A DNA stretch of 18,963 bases, from the NCBI GenBank assembly GCA_029938185.1, contig JAOZVK010000046.1:1-18963 (forward strand), written 5' to 3'. Shown here piece by piece: positions 14,523-18,963 of the stretch; position 1 is the first letter of the stretch; the number at the start of each line of letters is the position of its first letter. The stretch is from Bacteroidales bacterium. Its GTDB lineage: Bacteria; Bacteroidota; Bacteroidia; Bacteroidales; JAOZVK01. The notes beneath the pieces were generated by a model, which did not search any database, had not been told where the DNA came from, and worked only from the letters and a program-made list of their open reading frames with translations. The position numbers and the translations under genes were made by a program.

Positions 14523-15677
14523 TTAAAGTAATTCAAAAAGCTCATAATTTTGTTTTATTATAGCTTTTGACATAAGCTTTTGTGACACAAATTTAATAGC
14601 ATTTTCAGACCATATTTTATACTCCTCAGTATTCATGTCAATTGCATAATTTAATACTTTAATAAACTCATTGCTATTTTGTAACGAAATATCCCAACCA
14701 ATTTTTAATTGTTCAAGTTTTTGCCAAGGTGTTTGTTTGCTAATTATTACAGGGCAGCCACTTGCTAATGCTTCGATTATTACATGTCCATAATTTTCGT
14801 GCATAGTAGGAAGAAGCATAAAATGATAATTTGATATTGTCTTTTGAATTTCGTAAAATGGTATTGCTCCTAAATAATTTATTTTAACATTAGTATTAAT
14901 ATTTTTTATTAGAGTTTTGCACTCGTTCCAATATTCATTTTCTTCAATAGGTCCAATAATATCGAAAATTACTTTCTTATCAATTTTATTTAAAAGCTCA
15001 ATAGCAAATAATAAATTTTTCTTTTTTGATATTCTCGATAAGAAAAAAAAACGAGTTGCTGAATTTGTTTTGTCAGGTTTTTCAATTGGTTTTGTGTTTA
15101 ATATTGAGATATTTTGAACTATCTTTATTCTAGTGTTTTTTCCAAATTGGTCTATAATTTCAGCCTGTTCATTTGTAGATGAAGCCTGCCAGTATATTTT
15201 TCGGTATATTCCAAAAAATCTTGTAATAAATATATAAAGTTTCTTTTTTCTACTTTTAATTTCCAAAGCTCCTTTACCAAGCATACCTCTTGGTGCAAGA
15301 ATTATTTTAGTATTTCTAAAAAATAACTTTGTTAATAATATTGGTAATATTGTAAAATAAGGTGAAAATAAACTATTTAAATATATTTTATTATATTTTT
15401 TATTTTTGATTAATTTATAAATTGCATATATCGAAATGTTTTTTTTATCAAAATAAAAGATTCTTATATTGTTTTTGCTTATCCATTTGTTAGTTACAAT
15501 ATTTTTGTAACTGTCGTTATTTCCATAATCAACATTGGTAGTTATAATATCAAAATTAAATTGTTTTTTTAATGATTCAACAATATTTGCAACTGAGCGT
15601 ATTGGTCCACCTGCCTTATATCCGGGAAGATACCATTGTGTAAATACAAGTATATCTTTTTTCATTTTATATTTCAT
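14523..15677 (-). CDS. Glycosyltransferase, GT-B fold, GT4-like
   Basis: The 384-aa protein starts with a first Rossmann strand (ILVFTQWYLPGYKAGGP, 9-25) whose GGP loop is typical of GT4 acceptor domains. The donor half carries FFLSRISKKKN (211-221) and the E-x7-E motif ENYGHVIIE at 294-302 in PTMHENYGHVIIEALASGCP, which contacts a nucleotide sugar. No signal peptide; cytoplasmic or membrane-associated. Two starts are possible: ATG at 15677, which overlaps the asparagine synthase gene by 11 nt, or ATG at 15665, giving MKKDILVF one base after the TAA. The second is slightly more natural in form. Third in a co-oriented operon with the synthase and another glycosyltransferase, it probably builds a surface polysaccharide. 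The sugar is not predictable. Confidence 0.9.
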   Translation of the reverse strand: MKYKMKKDILVFTQWYLPGYKAGGPIRSVANIVESLKKQFNFDIITTNVDYGNNDSYKNIVTNKWISKNNIRIFYFDKKNISIYAIYKLIKNKKYNKIYLNSLFSPYFTILPILLTKLFFRNTKIILAPRGMLGKGALEIKSRKKKLYIFITRFFGIYRKIYWQASSTNEQAEIIDQFGKNTRIKIVQNISILNTKPIEKPDKTNSATRFFFLSRISKKKNLLFAIELLNKIDKKVIFDIIGPIEENEYWNECKTLIKNINTNVKINYLGAIPFYEIQKTISNYHFMLLPTMHENYGHVIIEALASGCPVIISKQTPWQKLEQLKIGWDISLQNSNEFIKVLNYAIDMNTEEYKIWSENAIKFVSQKLMSKAIIKQNYELFELL

Positions 15678-17535
15678 TTTTATTTAACCAATTTTCGAGT
15701 ACTATCAAATGCCATATTCTTGACCATGTAATATATCTATCGTTTTTTAAAAATTTTTTCCAAAGATTTATTATTTCATTTTTGTTAAAATATTCTCTTT
15801 CCGACAAATTTTTTATACTTGTATTAGAAAACTCAAAAAGTTCGTTTTTCAACCAATATTCCCATGGGAAAACAAAACCCATTTTTTTTCTATATATAAT
15901 TTCATTTGGTAATAAATTTTCAAATGAATCAACCAATAATTTTTTTGGTGTATGCGGATATTTATATTTATCAGGTAGCGACAATACATATTCAACTAAA
16001 TTATGGTCTAAAAAAGGAACTCTAAGTTCCAAAGTATTTGCCATACTCATTTGGTCAGTGTCTCTTAAAAGAATATTTTGCAAATATGTAACAATTTCCG
16101 AAATAGATATTTTACTTATAATTGGTAGTTGTCTAAAGTGTTTATCATCGTTTAATTTTTCTATTATATGATTAAGATTATTTTTATTACTGTAGTCATT
16201 TGCTAATATCTTTTTCAAATGATTTTGTTCAATCACCTCTCTACTAATTGGATAATAATCAAGATTATTCCACGATTTTAAGGATATTATTTTAGATATT
16301 TTATTTGAAGCAATTGATGGTTTTACTTTTTTTATAGTCTTACCAATTAATTTTCTTAAACTTAATGGTATTTTTAAAAAATTTGCATATTTATTTAATA
16401 AAACTGCTCTTTTAAAAATATCATATCCTGCAAATAATTCATCAGCACCCAATCCTGATAAAACTACAGATAAACCAGCATCTTTTACGAATTTTGAAAT
16501 AATATAAGTATTAATACCATCGCCACTTGGAAAATCCATCGAATTTAAAGCTATTGGTATTTGATTTAATAAATCATCAGGTTTTAATTTTATTTCATTA
16601 TGCTCGGTTTTATATTTTTTTGCTATAATATCAGCATATTTCGATTCATTGTATTTATTTTCATCAAAAGTAATTGTAAATGTTTTTACTCTTTGCTCTG
16701 AAAAACGGCTCATTAAAGCAACTATTATACTTGAATCAATTCCTCCTGATAAAAATGCACCTATTGGAACATCAGAAATAAGGCGTTCTTTTACTGCATT
16801 TTCTAATAAATTCTTTACTTTGTTTTTAGTTTCAAAATATGAATTTTCAGTTTGATTATAGTTTTTGTCTGAAATGTTCCAATACTTTTTTATTTTATAC
16901 TCATTTTTGTTTAGCTCAATATAATGTCCGGGCATAAGTATCCTAATATCTTTAACAAAAGAGTTTGGAGCATATACAGTTTGATATGATAAGTAATTCG
17001 TAAGTGAATTGAAATCTAATTCAATATTTAATAATTTACTGTTTATTAATGCTCTTATTTCAGAAGCAAATATAAATTTTGATTTGTTATAATAAATATA
17101 TAATGGTTTTATACCCAGTCTGTCACGTGCAATAAATAAATGTTTTTTTAAATTATCCCAAATAGCAAAAGCAAACATTCCGTTTAAGTTTGTAAGGCAG
17201 TCTTTTCCCCATTTAATATAAGCAGCCAAAACAACCTCTGAGTCAGTATTCGATTTGAAATTATATTCCTTTATCTGACTTTTTAATTCATTAAAATTAT
17301 ATATTTCGCCATTGAAAACTAAAACATATCTTTTATCATTTGAAATCATAGGTTGTTTAGCAGCAAATGATAAATCAATTATAGAAAGCCTAGTATGTCC
17401 TAAAGCAATATTATTGTTAATATATATACCTTTCCCATCTTTTCCACGATGAGATAAATAACTGTTTATTAATGAAATATTATCTTTTGAATTAACAATA
17501 TTATCAGTATCAAATATTCCGCATATACCACACAT
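15667..17535 (-). CDS. asnB: Asparagine synthase (glutamine-hydrolysing), polysaccharide-locus type
   Basis: The 622-aa protein is a full two-domain amidotransferase. Cys2 after the removed Met is the N-terminal glutaminase nucleophile (MCGICGIF); R49 in HTRLSI, NGE at 75-77 and D98 complete the glutamine pocket. The ATP-pyrophosphatase domain has SGGIDSS at 263-269 and SGLGADELFAGY at 360-371, and the C-terminal RKKMGFVFPWEYW motif is present. The usual HRGPDG loop reads HRGKDG (29-34), a minor departure. ATG at 17535 lies 3 nt after the upstream glycosyltransferase stop, so translation is probably coupled. AsnB paralogues in polysaccharide clusters often amidate a sugar acid or another carboxylate rather than free aspartate, so the true substrate is uncertain. 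Confidence 0.93.
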   Translation of the reverse strand: MCGICGIFDTDNIVNSKDNISLINSYLSHRGKDGKGIYINNNIALGHTRLSIIDLSFAAKQPMISNDKRYVLVFNGEIYNFNELKSQIKEYNFKSNTDSEVVLAAYIKWGKDCLTNLNGMFAFAIWDNLKKHLFIARDRLGIKPLYIYYNKSKFIFASEIRALINSKLLNIELDFNSLTNYLSYQTVYAPNSFVKDIRILMPGHYIELNKNEYKIKKYWNISDKNYNQTENSYFETKNKVKNLLENAVKERLISDVPIGAFLSGGIDSSIIVALMSRFSEQRVKTFTITFDENKYNESKYADIIAKKYKTEHNEIKLKPDDLLNQIPIALNSMDFPSGDGINTYIISKFVKDAGLSVVLSGLGADELFAGYDIFKRAVLLNKYANFLKIPLSLRKLIGKTIKKVKPSIASNKISKIISLKSWNNLDYYPISREVIEQNHLKKILANDYSNKNNLNHIIEKLNDDKHFRQLPIISKISISEIVTYLQNILLRDTDQMSMANTLELRVPFLDHNLVEYVLSLPDKYKYPHTPKKLLVDSFENLLPNEIIYRKKMGFVFPWEYWLKNELFEFSNTSIKNLSEREYFNKNEIINLWKKFLKNDRYITWSRIWHLIVLENWLNKNEI

Positions 17536-17538
17536 GAA

Positions 17539-18690
17539 TTATAAATTATTTATTATATTATTAAAATTCGCCATAAATTTTTTTATACCAAAAGTGTTTA
17601 TAACATTTTTTTGCAACTGTTTTTTATACACTATGTTGCTTTGTTCTTTTGAATATATAATTGATTTTATTGCATTAAAAATTTCATCTTTATTATGTGG
17701 ATTTACTAATGTTCCAAGTTTTCCGTTACACAATGCATCTTTGCTGCCATCAACATTACCAGCTATAACAGGAATTCCACAAGCCATAGCTTCAATAAAT
17801 ACAATACCAAAACCTTCATTGATTGAAGGCATTACAAATAAATCGGCTAATAAATAGTGTTTTTCTAATTCATTTTCTGGAATAAATCCAGTAAAAATAA
17901 TGTTATTATTTATATTATTTTGTTTTATTATATTATCTAAACGTTGTTTTTCAATTTTATCATACTTGCCCACTATTAAGTAAACAATATTTGGATATAT
18001 TTTGGATAATTTAGGCATAATTTCAATTATTTTATCGTATCCTTTGTAAGCTTCATTGGCAGACATTCTATTGACTGACAAAATAATTTTATTCTCAATA
18101 TTTAGATTATATCTGTTTAGTATTTCTGATGGTTTATCAAAATCCTCTACAAATTGAAAAAAAGGGTCTAATGTGTTATGAAAAATTTTTATTTTATTTT
18201 CATCAAGTTTATGCAGTTCCATTATTTTATTTTTTGTGTGACTGCTTACAGTTAGCACTATATCGGATTTTATTAAAGCTTTTGTTTTAATATAATTTAG
18301 CCTGTTCCAAACCTCTATCCCGTGTGCAATTGTAATTATTTTAACTGAAGGTTTTAGTAATTTAACTATAAAAGTTATTATAGATATATTGATATGCCCA
18401 ATAATTAATATATCAGTAAAAAAAGCTAATCTTATAATATTTAAAACAAACCTAATTTTACTGCCATTAAAACCTTTAAAAGAAGAGTTTTTTAAATATT
18501 TATTTTCGTAATTTTTATCATAAAGCGAAACAATTTGAGCATGTTTATATAAACTGTCAATAGTATAAATAAGAGCTTTGTTAAATTTTTCAATTCCACC
18601 ATATTGAGAAAATGCTGTCAGGTAAGCAAATGTGATTTTCTTTGTTGGGTTTTGGATTTTTGTTTTTAGCAAATTAAAAAAATTTTTCAT
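17539..18690 (-). CDS. Glycosyltransferase family 4 protein
   Basis: The 383-aa protein has a GT-B fold. The acceptor domain starts with ITFAYLTAFSQYGGIEKFNK (19-38; the GGIE loop) and has IAHGIEVWNR at 121-130, the conserved histidine region of GT4 enzymes. The donor domain has LSVNRMSANEAYKGYDKIIE with the R/K pair (R208, K216) and the E-x7-E motif EGFGIVFIE at 292-300 in PSINEGFGIVFIEAMACG. It is typical of capsule or O-antigen assembly enzymes using retaining chemistry with a nucleotide sugar. It is the first gene of the operon visible here, and its ATG at 18690 is preceded by repeat R8 only 11 nt upstream. No promoter of the TTG-N20-TAnnTTTG type is seen before it, so the transcript may begin farther upstream. 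Confidence 0.93.
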   Translation of the reverse strand: MKNFFNLLKTKIQNPTKKITFAYLTAFSQYGGIEKFNKALIYTIDSLYKHAQIVSLYDKNYENKYLKNSSFKGFNGSKIRFVLNIIRLAFFTDILIIGHINISIITFIVKLLKPSVKIITIAHGIEVWNRLNYIKTKALIKSDIVLTVSSHTKNKIMELHKLDENKIKIFHNTLDPFFQFVEDFDKPSEILNRYNLNIENKIILSVNRMSANEAYKGYDKIIEIMPKLSKIYPNIVYLIVGKYDKIEKQRLDNIIKQNNINNNIIFTGFIPENELEKHYLLADLFVMPSINEGFGIVFIEAMACGIPVIAGNVDGSKDALCNGKLGTLVNPHNKDEIFNAIKSIIYSKEQSNIVYKKQLQKNVINTFGIKKFMANFNNIINNL

Positions 18691-18701
18691 ATAAATCTTC
18701 T

Positions 18702-18806
18702 AAGGTCTTCGACCTATTTAATGTGGCTTTCGCATTTTTATAAATTACTATCATATAGCCAATTGTACAAAAAAAAATGCCGAAAAACTTTTGTAAAACT
18801 ACTTAT
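18702..18806 (+). repeat. Dispersed 105-bp element, full-length copy R8
   Basis: It starts AAGGTCTTCGACCTATTTAA with an intact GGTC-TTC-GACC hairpin, continues TGTGGCTTTCGCATTTTTAT and CATATAGCCAATTGTAC, and closes ATGCCGAAAAACTTTTGTAA then AACTACTTA. It is the best full-length reference copy. The hairpin end is 11 nt before the ATG of the glycosyltransferase gene and the element points away from it. Confidence 0.75.
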
Positions 18807-18808
18807 TT

Positions 18809-18900
18809 AAGGTCTTTGACCTATTTAATATGGCTTACACGTTTTTACAAACTACTGTCATGCAGTTAATTGCAAATATTGCTAAAGTAAGAAAAACTAA
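18809..18900 (+). repeat. Dispersed element copy R9, tandem to R8
   Basis: It starts AAGGTCTTTGACCTATTTAA two bases after the end of R8, in the same orientation. TATGGCTTACACGTTTTTAC and TGTCATGCAGTTAATTGC follow; the closing block is poorly preserved. Head-to-tail copies suggest the element can duplicate locally or be inserted next to itself. Confidence 0.65.
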
Positions 18901-18949
18901 CGAATTTAAAAATATTATTTTTCTAAATTTAACAATTTTTTATTTAAAT

Positions 18950-18957
18950 TAACTTTG
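18950..18957 (+). promoter_or_regulatory. Candidate -7 box TAACTTTG at the right edge
   Basis: TAACTTTG fits TAnnTTTG and points out of the window; the last three bases are ATG. No TTG is found at the -33 distance. Only the start of whatever follows could be visible, so this remains a weak call. Confidence 0.25.
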
Positions 18958-18963
18958 TTTATG

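Overview
The window is a very AT-rich chromosomal segment of a Bacteroidota bacterium. The evidence is the short-spaced Bacteroidota promoter type (TTG, about 20 nt, TAnnTTTG) upstream of one operon, the absence of clear Shine-Dalgarno sequences, a large outer-membrane protein of a family I associate with this phylum, and abundant short intergenic repeats. I see no rRNA, tRNA, CRISPR array, integrase or transposase gene. The only transposition-related coding trace is a 38-codon tail at the left edge that looks like the C-terminus of an Rpn-type PD-(D/E)XK protein.

Layout. 1-117: Rpn-like tail (+). 118-618: no gene, but a hairpin-shaped MITE-like element (188-343), a second inverted-repeat unit (346-470) and copy R1 of a dispersed 105-bp element. 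619-4041 (-): large outer-membrane protein. 4123-4530 (-): HEPN remnant that has lost its nucleotidyltransferase half next to repeat B1. 4819-11200 (-): a four-gene XPB-helicase cluster. In transcription order it is a 458-aa XPB-N-like protein, a 561-aa XPB-N-like protein, the XPB DEAH helicase (547 aa) and an unrecognised 475-aa protein, closed by a good intrinsic terminator. 11201-11663: leader and promoter of that cluster, copy R4 and repeat B2. 11664-12065 (+): small exported OB-fold protein. 12066-12534: no gene, but repeat B3, a 12-bp tandem repeat, a hairpin, and copies R5 and R6. 12535-14205 (+): FAD-dependent glycerol-3-phosphate dehydrogenase. 14206-14522: no gene, but copy R7 with duplicated hairpins and a CCCCGTA/TACGGGG hairpin. 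14523-18690 (-): tightly packed glycosyltransferase, asparagine synthase, glycosyltransferase operon, part of a surface-polysaccharide locus. 18691-18963: copies R8 and R9.

How the parts relate. The XPB cluster is the best candidate for a little-described system. Two stand-alone proteins each appear to carry parts of the XPB N-terminal (helicase-associated) fold beside a complete XPB helicase, an arrangement that recalls Rv0862c next to Rv0861c in Mycobacterium, and a fourth unknown gene is added. The most striking non-coding signal is the dispersed element family (R1-R9). It is about 105 bp, starts with a small GGTC-TTC-GACC hairpin and has a near-inverted copy of that sequence close to its other end. 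In most copies the hairpin end lies 11-35 nt from a start codon, or at or within about 27 nt of a stop codon, so it may act in terminators or 5' leaders. A second repeat family (B1-B3) flanks the OB-fold gene in opposite orientations and marks the break point of the HEPN remnant.
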